Of a DNA stretch of 64,000 nt, positions 35,411 through 47,150 are shown in pieces. Origin of the DNA: Cannabis sativa. Its lineage: Eukaryota > Streptophyta > Magnoliopsida > Rosales > Cannabaceae. The notes below the pieces were generated by a model, which made no database searches, had not been told where the DNA came from, and was given only the letters and a program-made list of their open reading frames with translations. The first letter of the stretch is position 1; each line of letters opens with the position of its first letter. The translations under genes were made by a program, and so were the position numbers. The stretch lies in assembly GCF_029168945.1 (NCBI RefSeq), contig NC_083602.1, positions 65,058,600-65,122,599 of the forward strand, given 5' to 3'.

Positions 35411-35428
35411 ACCATGGCTCTGAGGCCA
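35411..35428 (-). other. Primer-binding site, element D
   Basis: Reads TGGCCTCAGAGCCATGGT on the minus strand, two bases inside the 5' LTR end. Confidence 0.75.
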
Positions 35429-35430
35429 GT

Positions 35431-37313
35431 TGTTGGAAATTATTTTACCAGGATCTTAGATCTACTCACAAGTATGTTTATTAACATCCTAAATATGAAC
35501 TTTCTAAAACGATGAAATAAACACATATAAAGTTTAAGAAACCTTACATTGGGTGCAGCGGAATATAATGACTCCTTCCGTTCAGATATCTAGCCCTTGA
35601 TTCCTTTACGTAGCGAGCATTATCAATATCTGAACCTGGATCTCTTTCTCTGAATCCTTGATGCTGAATCTCCTTTGCTGATGATCTTTCTTCACGATCT
35701 TCCTCACTATGATTGAGGTATCACTTGATGTGTGTGGGCACTACTCTAATCACTAAGAGAGGTTCGAAATATTGAGGAAGAAAAGAGAGAGAGAGTGGCG
35801 GCTAGAGAAGAGAGTGGAGGCTCAGGTTTTTCTGATTCAGAAAGTGTAATTTTCCTGAAGCCTTCACTATCTATTTATAGCATTCCTCTAGGGCTTGATT
35901 TGAATTATATGGCATTAAAATAATGAAAAAAAAACATTTAAAAAAGATGACATAAGTGGCCGGCCCTAGGCTAGATGGACTGGGCCTTATTTTTGCAATT
36001 TTGCAATTTTACCACTTTTTGTATCTGATTTTCTCAAAAATGCCAATTTCCTAATTCAATCATTTAAATGCCAATTCTAACTATTTAATAACTATAAATA
36101 ATTATTAAATAATATTGTCATTTATCATATTTATTAATTGAACCATACAAAGTATCATAATTAACAAATATGCCCCTATAAACTCTTTCTTTACAATTTC
36201 GCCCTTACTTAGTGAAAAATTCACAAATAGACATAGTCTAATTTGAGAATTATAATTGATTAATCAAAACCAATTACATGAGTCTTACAAGCAATATTAT
36301 CTCAACTAGTGGGGGGACCATGGGTCTATATAACCGAGCTTCCAATAAGTAGATCAAGAATTTAGCACTAAAATTCACTAACTTATTAATTCTTCGTTGA
36401 ATCCACGCATAGAACTCAGAATTGCACTCTCAGTATATAGAATGCTCTATATGTTCCACCATATAGACACATCATTAGTTATCCATTGTTATAATCCTAA
36501 TTTGATCAATGATCCTCTATATGAATGATCTACACTGTAAAGGGATTAAATTACCGTTACACCCTACAATGTATTTATTCCTTAAAACACTTGACCCCGT
36601 ATAAATGATATTTCAGCTAATGTGAAATGAGTACTCCACCATTTATGTTCGTTTGGTCAAGCTCGAAGGAGATCATCCTTTGCTTACTATTCGCCAGATA
36701 GAAGCTATAGATTCCATGTTTATGCTAGCGCTCCCACTCAATTGCACTACCGTGTTCCCAAAATGTACGTATCACCCTGACCTAAAAGTAGGCTTAACTA
36801 ACAAATCAAAGAACACGAATAGCCTTTCAAGATTGAGCCTAATCATATCAGGATTAAGATCATTTGATCTAGGATCAACTAGGCGATATTGACTTGAATA
36901 GATATTACGGTAAGTTTTAATAAATCTAAGTCAAAGTTCAATATCGGTCCCTTCCGATGCATACTCCATGCATCCAACCTGAGCTTTACTTTAACCAATG
37001 CTCTGGAAAGAACATAGTATTTCTCCAAATACAAGTAAACTCTTGTTGTAGATTATCATATCAGTAAAACCCTATGTCTGATAAATCTAGGAAACTTTAT
37101 TCACATAGTCATGTTTACTTTCCAATGTGTTGACGACACAATAAACAGGATCAAGTATGTGAAAAGGGTTTCAGATGAATTTATACATTATGTACATATA
37201 ATCATGAAATAAATCATGTGAACCATGCAACATTAAATGTTATTTCTGATCTATATTAATAAGTAAATCTGATTATATTGAAATGAGTTTTATTTAGGGC
37301 ATAAAACCCAACA
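35431..37313 (-). repeat. 5' LTR of element D
   Basis: 1883 bp. TATA box CTATAAATAG on the minus strand at 35871-35880. The plus-strand ORF at 36653-36892 is antisense to the element. Confidence 0.95.
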
Positions 37314-37675
37314 ATTACCATATTAGTAGCACAAATAATTTAAACAAATTTAAAAAAGTTTATTTTACATTACTTATTTAACTAAGAAAGTTTTATTCTT
37401 AAATTATATGATATTTGATACAATACTCTAATTTTTTTAGTTTTCAAATAATTATAAAAAAATTAAAAACTTATTTTTTTAAAAAAAAAAAAAATAAAGT
37501 TCGGTTTGGTCGGTTTAAACCGACCAAACCGTGGATTAAAACGGTCGGTTATTTTACATTTGTATAATGGTCGGTCGGTTTTTGGATTATAACCATGAAA
37601 ACCGAAAACCGAATTTCGGATTTTTTTTGTGTAAAAAACCGACCAAACCGACCGTTGCTCACCCCTAGACAAAGT

Positions 37676-38654
37676 CACTGTTTCATCAGTGCATTGGATT
37701 TACACTGAATTGATAATCAGCGATGAAGTGTACTTACACTTTTCATAAGTGTTATGTTCTTTCCAGAACATTGGCAAAGTATACTAGCTTCGAATGTATG
37801 GAGTATACATTGGACTGGACCGATATTGATCTTGGTTCAGATATTATCATACTTACCGTTGTATCTTTCCAAGTCAATATCACTAGTTGATCTTAGATAA
37901 AAGGATCTTAATCCTAATATGCTTAGGCTCAATCTCAGGAGTGCTATTCATGTTCTTTGATTTGTTAGTTAAACCTACTTTTGGGTCAGGGTGATACGTA
38001 CATTTTGGGAACATGATAGTATGATTGAGTGGGAGCTCTAAACATAAATATGGATTCTATAGCTTCTATAGGTATTTAGAAGTTAAGTGATGATTTCCTT
38101 CGAGCTTAGCTAAATAGATGTAAATGGAAGAGCTCTTGTTTCAGTGATTATATTTTAGTTCACTAAAACATCATTTACAGGTAGCTAAGTGTTTTAAGGA
38201 TTAAAATACATTGAGAGGCGAAACAGTAAATTTGTCCCTACTCGGTGTAAATCATCTATATAGAGGATCTTTGATCATTGAGATTATAATGATGGTTAAA
38301 TGTGATAGCGTATCTATATGGTGGAACATATAGAGCGTTCTATATGACTGAGAGTGCAATTCCAAGTTCTAAGAGTGGATGCAACGAGGAATTAATAAGT
38401 TAGTGAATTTACTCGGTAAATTCTAGTTCAGCTTATTGGAAGCTCAATAATATAGGCCCATGGTCCCCATTCTAGTTGAGACCATACTGCTTGTAAGACT
38501 CAGATAATTTATTTTAATTAATCAATTATAATTATAAAATTAGACTATGTCTAGTTTATGATTTTTCACTAACCAATGGCAAAAAAAATTGTGAAGAAAA
38601 GAGATTCTAGGTTTTATTTATTAATTGGAAGACTTTATTATGTCTAATTAATAA
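37676..38654 (+). repeat. 3' LTR of element A, fragment 2
   Basis: Continues the LTR after the hAT element, matching 5' LTR positions from about 742 to 1720. It ends at the Helitron. Confidence 0.92.
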
Positions 38655-39883
38655 TCTATATATATATAAATGAGAAGTATGAGGCGGTGACGTGGCGGTC
38701 TAAAAATACTTTAAAGCCATCTTTCTTTTTTCTCCTTAATTCTCTCTTCTCTTTAATTTTTTATTAATTTCATATATATTAATTAATATTAAATATATTT
38801 TTTCCTTAATTTATTTTTTTTAAAAATATATTAAATAGTTATTAACTTCTTTTTGCCACGTTGTGGCTTCTGTTTTTTTTTTTTTTATATATAAATTAAA
38901 ATTTTAAAAAATAATATACAATTAATAGTTTTGTTTATTATAGTTTTTAATGAGTGTGCATTGTGATATGAGCATATGGAAAGAGGCTCTTGCTCTTAAT
39001 CTAGGGTCAATGACTTTAGATATGTAAATCTCTAATGAACTTTTTTTTGAACTGTAATAAATTATTTGGATAATAACTTTTATAATTTTAAAATACAAAA
39101 AGGTTTGTCATCATAACAATGCCACTTGAACTATGACATGTACCAAATCATGTCCCCTAAACTCTTGACGACCCGAAATGGTAAACAATCATTGAAATAG
39201 TACATAAACAATCACTGAAATAGTAAAATTGAATGAAATTATATAAAAGTCCTTAAATCCAACAATCTCAATAGTTCAGGGGTATTTTTAACGACCTGAA
39301 AAGTTCAAAGGGCATGATTTGGTACATGTCAAAGTCCAAAGGACAAAAATACTAATTAGCCTTTTTATTTTTATGGTAAAATTTTTCTCTTATATATTAT
39401 ATCACTTTTTTCTGCATTAATATTCCAAATTAATGTTTCACATTAGTGCTATGCTAGCAAATTAATTAAGAAAATGAACAAAAATAAATAAAGATAGCAT
39501 TTGCAATATAGTTAGAGTTTAGGAAAAAAATTCAAAAAAGTTCAGGAAAAGATAGTTTAGAAAAAATATATTCTATTTATTATTGTAATTGTTACATTTT
39601 TTTGTATTATTTTTGTCATTTTATATTATAACTATTATTATTTTACACATTAACTCTCAATGCTCATTGTACTAAAAAAAAAAGTCTATATGATCAGATT
39701 AGCAGACACGGTTCATAAATAATCTAACAATAGTAGAGTTATTATAATGGGGCATATTTATAAAATCAATTGAGTATATTATTTTTATTTTTGTAAATTA
39801 AGATAGAAATGTTATTAACATATTTTTATATAAATAATTGAAAATATTTATAAACCTCACGCGAAGCGCGGTTTGTTTCCTAG
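38655..39883 (+). mobile_element. Non-autonomous Helitron (F)
   Basis: Begins TC (TCTATATATATATAAATG) and ends CTAG, preceded by the short hairpin CGC-GAA-GCG (39859-39870) about 10 bases upstream. It lies exactly between A and T of the LTR (AATAA|TTATATT, intact at about 1720 in the 5' LTR) with no target duplication. These are the Helitron hallmarks. 1229 bp; no Rep/helicase gene. Confidence 0.88.
39102..39362. repeat. Inverted-repeat element inside the Helitron
   Basis: Arms of about 70 bp pair across the element: GACATGTACCAAATCATG near 39137 and its complement near 39318, with matching flanks AAAAGG at both ends. Probably a MITE. I could not define a clean target duplication. Confidence 0.6.
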
Positions 39884-40568
39884 TTATATTAAATGACAAT
39901 ATTATTTAATAATTTATTTTAGTTATTAAATAATTAGTTTTGGCATTTAAGTGGTTAGTATTGGAAAATTGACGTTTTTGAGAAAATAGAAATGAAAATT
40001 GTCAAAATTGCAAAATACCAAGTGGGGCCCATTAACTCTATGGCCGACCACTTGATGAGGCTTTTTCCAATTATTATTTTTATTATTTTAATGCCAAGTA
40101 ATTGCTAACATAAACCTAGTGGTTACCTATAAATAGATAGTGATGGCTCACACTTAACAAGAGATTGAAAATCAGAAATTTTTGCCTTCAGAAAAATTGA
40201 GCCTCCTATCCTAGACACTATAGCCGAATCTCTCTCTCCCTCTTTTCTTCTTCAATTTTCGAAAACCTTGAGTGATAGAGTAGTGCCCACACACATCAAG
40301 TGGTATCTCAATCATAGTCTAGAAGATTGTGAAGAATCCAAACTGAAGAGAAGGATATTCGGGCTCAAATCTTGGTGATACTCTGCGACAGAAAGGATAC
40401 AAGGGTTAGAGATCTGAGTGGAAGGAGACATATTATTCCGCTGCAACCACTGTAAGGTTTCTCATACTTTATATGCGTTTATTTATTATCGTTTCAGAAG
40501 TTCATATTTAGGATGTTAAACAACATACTTGTTAGTAAATCTAAGATCCTGGTAAAATATTTCCAACA
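39884..40568 (+). repeat. 3' LTR of element A, fragment 3
   Basis: Final part of the 3' LTR including TATA box and U5; ends CCAACA at 40568 followed by ACATG. It keeps about 84 bp lost from the 5' LTR. Confidence 0.92.
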
Positions 40569-40573
40569 ACATG

Positions 40574-40926
40574 TAAAAGCCTATGTGAATGTTTTTTGAC
40601 TATTTTATTTATAAAATATATCAAATTAAATGGATAATTATCTTTTAATTATTTTAATAAATATATTATAAGATAATGTATTTAAAAATATAAAATAAAA
40701 GGATATAACTTATTTTGTTATACAGTTATACAATATTTGTTTTTGATCTTTTTTTTAGAAATATTTAATTTTAAATTTAAATTAAAATAAATATTATCTT
40801 TTTATTTTATAAGATTAAAAGTGTTTTAAATATATTTTTAAATTTATATATATTTGATATACATAGTAAGAGAAAAATATACAATACGATACAACAATAG
40901 AAAGATAATAGTTGAACACAACTTTT

Positions 40927-41013
<87 letters not shown>

Positions 41014-42081
41014 CTTAACACACATACACACATTAGTGTATTGGGTGTTTTCCAAATCTCAATCACAGTGTCCCATAAGTTGAGAATATACTGTGATCAA
41101 AAAATTATTTCATCTCGTTAAATCTAAAAGCCCACTCTTTTCCTGAGTGTTGATGCTAATCTAGAAGACTGGTATGAAGTCTTCGATGAGTTCTTATACT
41201 GGATTGAATGTTCATTTTGTTTATATGAAAAGTAGTGAGGAAATCCTGATTAGCAACAAGAGGTAAATCTATATACTAATTAATTAGGTTTGTATTATGT
41301 ATTATTGTGTTAAGATATAGGATTTAAGGTTCATATCAAATTCAACAAATATTTTTTTAACTAAATACGGTTCTGATCTTTCGTTGCGACTTTGATATGA
41401 ACCCTAAAAATTAACAGGTAGACACTTCCTAGGGTTCGATCTCCAAAACAACAATAAATCTCCTTTTTCCTAAACTACGAGTATTGCCACAAAGGGATGA
41501 TCAGTACTTGTGTGGCACATTAGTTCCCCCTTTAAGGGCTTCTCTCATTTGTTAAACGATCATTGAGCTTGAGAAAACCATTTAGCCACCATTCTCCTCG
41601 GTCTTCACCTTGGGCAAGCACTAACCATTCTTAAGTATCAGTGCTCGTGTGTTATGTGAGTACTGCCCCTGGGAAGTGTCAGTACTCGTGTAACACAATT
41701 GTTCTCTATTTCTTGTGTAACTATTATTTTAAGGTTCAATTCTTAGTGCATGCATGTGATATTGTGTTTAGAGTGTCAATTCTCCTTGAGAGTGACACCA
41801 AATAATGCGCAATAGTCGTGTATGACTTCTTCTTTTGTATTTGATGATGTCATCTTGTCCTTTGTACTCTTGTACTCCCAACAAGTTAAGTACTTTTAGC
41901 TACTTGTTGGTTTCTTCTCGTATTAAGGTTTCGAGGTAAGTTACCTTTTCTTGGATTGATTAGAAGATAAACCCTAGGGGTGCGATTATTGACAGCCCAT
42001 TATGGGCAGTAATCGGCCATGACTCCTTCTATGTCACGTGGCACTTAATTTTGTCTTTTGTCACTTGGTCGATGTCTTCTT
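40574..42081. other. Spacer between elements A and G, no gene recognised
   Basis: AT-rich on the left, then the (CT)n array, then about 1 kb of mixed DNA. In the latter a motif like CAGTACTCGTGT recurs near 41490, 41640 and 41690. No domain or convincing ORF was found. Confidence 0.5.
40931..41011 (+). repeat. (CT)n microsatellite
   Basis: About 40 uninterrupted CT units, followed by a short ACACAT stretch. ORFs across it encode only Ser-Leu or Arg-Glu runs and are not genes. Confidence 0.95.
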
Positions 42082-42086
42082 TTTTA

Positions 42087-43981
42087 TGTTGGAAATTATT
42101 TTACCAGGATCTTAGATCTACTCACAAGTATGTTTATTAACATCCTAAATAAGAACTTTCTAAAACGATAAATTAAACACATATAAAGTTTAGGAAACCT
42201 TACATTGGGTGCAGCGGAATATAATGACTCCTTCCGTTCAGATATCTAGCCCTTGATTCCTTTCTGTAGCAGAGCATTATCAATATCTGAACCTGGATCT
42301 CTTTCTCTGAATCTTTGATGTTGAATCTCCTTTGCTGATGATCTTTCTTCACGATCTTCCTCACTATGATTGAGGTATCACTTGATGTGTGTGGGCACTA
42401 CTCTAATCACTAACGATTTCGAAATTCAAAGGAAGAAGAAAGAAGAAGTGGTAGCTAAAGATAGGGAGAAAGAAGGCTCAATTTTTTTCTGATTCAGAAA
42501 GTGTCAGAAGAAAAGTCTTATTTTTCTGAAGCCTTCACTATCTATTTATAGCATTCCACTAGGGTTAGGTTTGAATTATATGGCATTAAAATAATGAAAA
42601 AATCAACTTAAAAACCTACAATAGGTGGCCGGCGAAGCATTAGTGGATTGGGCCTTGGGCTTTGCAATTTTGCAATTTTAACACCTTTTGTATCTGATTT
42701 TCTCAAAAATGCCAATTTCCTAATTCAACCATTTAAATGCCAATTCTAACTATTTAATAACTATAAATAATTATTAAATAATATGGTCATTTATCATATT
42801 TATTAATTGAACCATACAAAGTATCATAATTAACAAATATGCCCCCATAAACTCTTTCTTTACAATTTCGCCCTTACTTAGTGAAAAATTCACAAATAGA
42901 CATAGTCTAATTTGAGAATTATAATTGATTAATCAAAACCAATTACATGAGTCTTACAAGCAATATTATCTCAACTAGTGGGGGGACCATGGGTCTATAT
43001 AACCGAGCTTCCAATAAGTAGATCAAGAATTTAGCACTAAAATTCACTAACTTATTAATTCTTCGTTGAATCCACGCATAGAACTTAGAATTGCACTCTC
43101 AGTATATAGAATGCTCTATATGTTCCACCATATAGACACATCATTAGTTATCCATTGTTATAATCCTAATGTGATCAATGATCCTCTATATGAATGATCT
43201 ACACTGTAAAGGGATTAAATTACCGTTACACCCTACAATGTATTTATTCCTTAAAACACTTGACCCCGTATAAATGATATTTCAGCTTATGTGAAATGAG
43301 TACTCCACCATTTATGTTCGTTTGGTCAAGCTCGAAGGAGATCATCCTTTGCTTACTATTCGCCAGATAGAAGCTATAGATTCCATGTTTATGCTAGCGC
43401 TCCCACTCAATTGCACTACCGCGTTCCCAAAATGTACGTATCACCCTGACCTAAAAGTAGGCTTAACTAACAAATCAAAGAACACGAATAGCCTTTCAAG
43501 ATTGAGCCTAATCATAACAGGATTAAGAACATTTGATCTAGGATCAACTTGGCGATATTAACTTGAATAGATTTTACGGTAAGTTTAATTAAATCTAAGT
43601 CAAAGTTCAATATCGGTCCCTTCCGATGCATACTCCATGCATCCAACCTGAGCTTTACTTTAACCAATGCTCTGGAAAGAACATAGCACTTCTCCAAATG
43701 CAAGTAAACTCTGTTGTAGATTATCATATCAGTAAAACCCTATGTCTGATAAATCTAGGAAACTTTATTCACATAGTCATGTTTACTTTCCAATGTGTTG
43801 ACGGCACAATAAACAGGATCAAGTATGTGAAAAGGGTTTCAGATGAATTTATACATTATGTACATATAATCATGAAATAAATCATCTGAACCATGCAACA
43901 TTAAATGTTATTTCTGATCTATATTAATAAGTAAATCTGATTATATTGAAATGAGTTTTATTTAGGGCATAAAACCCAACA
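42087..43981 (-). repeat. G LTR 1 (3' end of the array)
   Basis: 1895 bp, nearly identical to the other two. Next to the complement of the polypurine tract (43982-43993). Confidence 0.95.
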
Positions 43982-43993
43982 AACTCCCACCTG

Positions 43994-45960
43994 CACTAAT
44001 ATAAAACAAAAGGTGCGTTTCAAATAATCTCAACACCTTGATATTCAAATCAAGTGTAGTAGTAGTAAACTCCTCGTAATAGGATCTGAAAGGTTGAATT
44101 AACCACAACCTTTTCTCCACCATTACTCTTCCTTTAATCACAAAATCATTGATAATGTGAAATTCCTCTCTATATGTATACTCTCTTGGGATACTGGATT
44201 CTATACCTTTGGCAACTACTTTTGGTTAATCAGGAAATTAACACTAGTAGTTTAAGGCAATTTGGAATGGTGCCAAGATGTATAGAACTTTCCTTAGACT
44301 GAATAAGTACCTTTCCTGCAGCTTTAACATTCAGTCTCTCTCTGGTAGACCTAGAGACTTCAAATAGGTTTTTACACTTCTCCAAAATCACTATTCCACC
44401 CCCAGAGTAATCACCATCTTATCAGAAAGATTTTCTAGCACAAAGGCAAATTTCGAAATCTGATATGGTGTAGTCTAAGAGTTTTAAACACACCCTTATA
44501 GACTAACATATAGTTCCTCTTCTTTATCTTAAGATTTACTTGATTGTCTTCCAATGTTCTTCTCTTGGATTAATCTGATACCTACTCATTACTCCCACTC
44601 AACAGCAGGTGTCTGGTCTAAGGCATACAAAAGCATATCTAAGACCTCTCACTGTTGATATAAGAAATTCTTTCATGGCTTTATCTTTTCTGGAATAGTT
44701 AAGACTTTTCCTTAGATAAATAAAATCTATACCTAAGAAGTTGTGAAGCTTCTATAGATTGCCATTAGAAAGAAAATGCTTCAGCATCTTACTAAAGTAA
44801 GTTGCTTGCATTAGAGTAAGTAATTACCAGGTATACCACAAGCCATAGGTTTAGATAAACTCAAACCTATAATACTAAGAACATGAAGTTTGTTAAGTCC
44901 ATTGAATAGACTTATAAACAAAAATTTCCTTTTATGTCCTTGTAATAGAAAACTTTAGGTTATTCCATGTGAATGGATTAAACCATAGTTCTATTGGCTT
45001 TCTTCTTAGTTTCTTATCTTGACAAACCATTACTTGTTTAAACTCACAATGGATTTTAATCACTAGTGTCTCCCAAGTCATAAGAAGGTGAGTTCCTAGA
45101 AACTCCCCCACTACGACGAGGTACCGTGAATTATGTCTAAGAAAACTAAATGGTATTGATCTCTTCGGTTGTAACAAGACAACAGAGGCAGTGGGATCAT
45201 CATATATCAAATAAGATGATAGAACACTTTTGGAATCAAGAATTAAATATCTCCTTTATTCGCTACTTGTTTTCAGACTTAGTCATTATCTTAGAAAAGT
45301 AGTATTTGTTTGAACAAACACTTTCTTATCTATTGACAATGGGATGGTCCACCCCTAATCACTTAGAACAGCTAACAAACCATGGTTAACAGTTCTAGCT
45401 TTTCTTAAGATTTTGATTAGGTCATCCATGAATCTAGTAATGATTTACATTAAGTATACAACCATTACATCATTCTGAAATTGTATTACCATAGAAGGAA
45501 TTAGGCAACGACTAGTAACTAATCATCAACATGCAACTCGAAATTTCTGGGGAGGTAAGTTTGGATATAATTCAAAAATCAATTTAATGATCTTTGAACT
45601 GCATATCTACTAACTATTTCTCCACCCCTATCAGTTCGCAAGATCTTTAACCACTTACCTTAATGGTTTTAACCATTGCTAGAAATTAATGAAATATTTA
45701 AACATTTCAAATTTCTTGCTAAAAGGTATAATCTAGAGTTATCGTTTTAAGAATACAACGAAAAACTCATATCCACCCCTGAATGTACATCCATCTGCGA
45801 ATGAGATGAACTACTTTCAGTGGATATGGGCATATTAACTCTTTGCAGAGATTGATCTTGTCAAATCCACTATGAACAAGATACAAATGCCATAGATTAA
45901 AAAAAATGTGGTAGTGTCGTTTGATGACTTAGATTTATAAAAGAATTCTTAGAATAGTGC
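43994..45960 (-). pseudogene. Decayed copia pol, G unit 1
   Basis: Minus-strand relic in the same order as in B: pre-integrase near 45900, integrase near 45620, RPD-region relic near 44605 with the shared in-frame stop (44599-44601). A short stretch equivalent to B 20330-20345 is altered near 45920-45950. No functional frame. Confidence 0.72.
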
Positions 45961-46199
45961 AAGTGGATCCTGGTCACAGAATACCTAACTCATATTCCAT
46001 ACAGTTTGAATCCATTAATAAAATATGGATATTAAACACTTGAGAAAGTGTAACTGTATTATATCTGGAATTAGAAATATAAGAAAATTTCTGTTTGGAT
46101 TGTAAAATTAAAGTCAAAGACTTAAATTCAACCAAATATAATGAGTAATTCTTTCTTGGACCACCACTACTAATACAAACTCTAAGTCAGATTTGCCCA

Positions 46200-47150
46200 T
46201 ACAAGTAGGAGATTTCTAAGATTGAGGATTTATATCAATTGGGAATAGAATTTCGGGATTATAATCATATGCGTCATATAAAATGACATGAAATGATTTA
46301 TAGACCATTCATCCAATGATATGTTTTTAAAGCTAATTCGAAATGAATAAGCTAAGAGGAATTAGGATAATTTCGTTTAAAATAAGAATCCAACGATGCT
46401 TCTATTAGCAAAAGTCAAAGTAATCTTATTTATACAATCTTCTTGTTTCATATCGTAAACATACTAGTCTAAGGTGTCATCAATTGATGAACAGCTAGAT
46501 GTCGCATATACAATATTTATCTTTCGAGATCTAACACTATTATGTATGTCTAATGGTAAAATCCACTAGGGATTTATCTCATTAGATAAACAAGCCAAGT
46601 TAGACCAACAATGAAGATTCGAAATTAAACTACAACTTAATAACAGAAAATAACATGGTTCAATATAAATTCATACACAATTCAGAAATTATAAACATAT
46701 AGCAAGTAGGAATGACTAGTGAAAATACTAAAACATACAATCCTAAATAATTTCCAAGGTTTTCAACAAACTGATACAAAGGTCCCTAAGGCGAGAGTCA
46801 AAGCATCATTTATTGAATAGAGTTGTCAACTCATCTAAAATAGAAACCATTCTAGCAACGTTTTATTCGATCAAAATAAGAATCCAACGTTGTCCCGGTA
46901 GGCGAGAGTCAAGGTTATTCTCATTTTATGAGCTTCCACCATTGTTTCATGTTTTATGAGTTTATCTCTAAGTAGTCACCGTAGGGGAGAGTCTAAATAG
47001 AGACGAAAACTCACAAGACACTTATCAAATGAAATCTTACGGTGTTAAATGCGTTCAACGAATAACCATCCATAGGGGGACGAAGTCTAGCGTCTCGAGG
47101 TTATATTGAAAACATTTAACTTTTGTAAGACCAACAATGGAGATCGAATA
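46200..47150 (-). promoter_or_regulatory. Structured leader modules, G unit 1
   Basis: Module 2 (about 46340-46640) keeps TCTAATG/CATTAGA around AAATCC-CTAGT-GGATTT. Module 1 keeps one TCTCG...CGGGA hairpin with a CCTAC loop (near 46894-46908). The other (near 46784-46798) is disrupted here but intact in unit 2. The part at 46930-47110 is strongly diverged from B/D and lacks the clear CCTCC/GGAGG and CACC/GGTG stems. Confidence 0.55.

Larger units (their letters stand above)
27900..37313 (-). mobile_element. Ty1/copia-type LTR element D (minus strand)
   Basis: LTRs at 27900-29783 (3' LTR) and 35431-37313 (5' LTR); duplication ATTAC at 27895-27899 and 37314-37318. The LTRs differ at about ten sites by eye, so it is younger than B. 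The body has pol relics, two leader modules, an AT-rich leader with a ~0.8-kb deletion, and a primer-binding site. It is non-autonomous. Confidence 0.95.
27543..37667. mobile_element. Non-autonomous hAT-type element (E), split by element D
   Basis: Ends TAGGGGTGAGCA and its complement TGCTCACCCCTA. The 8-bp duplication GACAAAGT is at 27535-27542 and 37668-37675, the hAT hallmark. Without D it is about 706 bp. Both arms are rich in AACCGACC / GGTCGGTT motifs that pair with one another, so it is nearly a foldback element. No transposase. D entered its AT-rich centre. Confidence 0.9.
526..40568 (+). mobile_element. Ty1/copia-type LTR element A (outermost, heavily nested)
   Basis: A 5' LTR (526-2322) begins TGTTGGG and ends CCAACA. 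The matching 3' LTR begins at 27326 and ends at 40568. Flanks 521-525 and 40569-40573 both read ACATG, a 5-bp target duplication, so both ends belong to one insertion. The body holds a primer-binding site, a long AT-rich leader, decayed gag/pol and a polypurine tract before the 3' LTR. It has been interrupted by a Mutator-like element, copia element B, a hAT element carrying copia element D, and a Helitron. Subtracting these and their duplications leaves about 9.5 kb. The 3' LTR without insertions is about 1881 bp; the 5' LTR is 1797 bp because it lacks about 84 bp near its end. Confidence 0.93.

Noticed and set aside
40807..41121. ORFs on both strands with Arg-Glu or Ser-Leu runs
   Set aside because: They are translations of the (CT)n microsatellite with no domain at either end.
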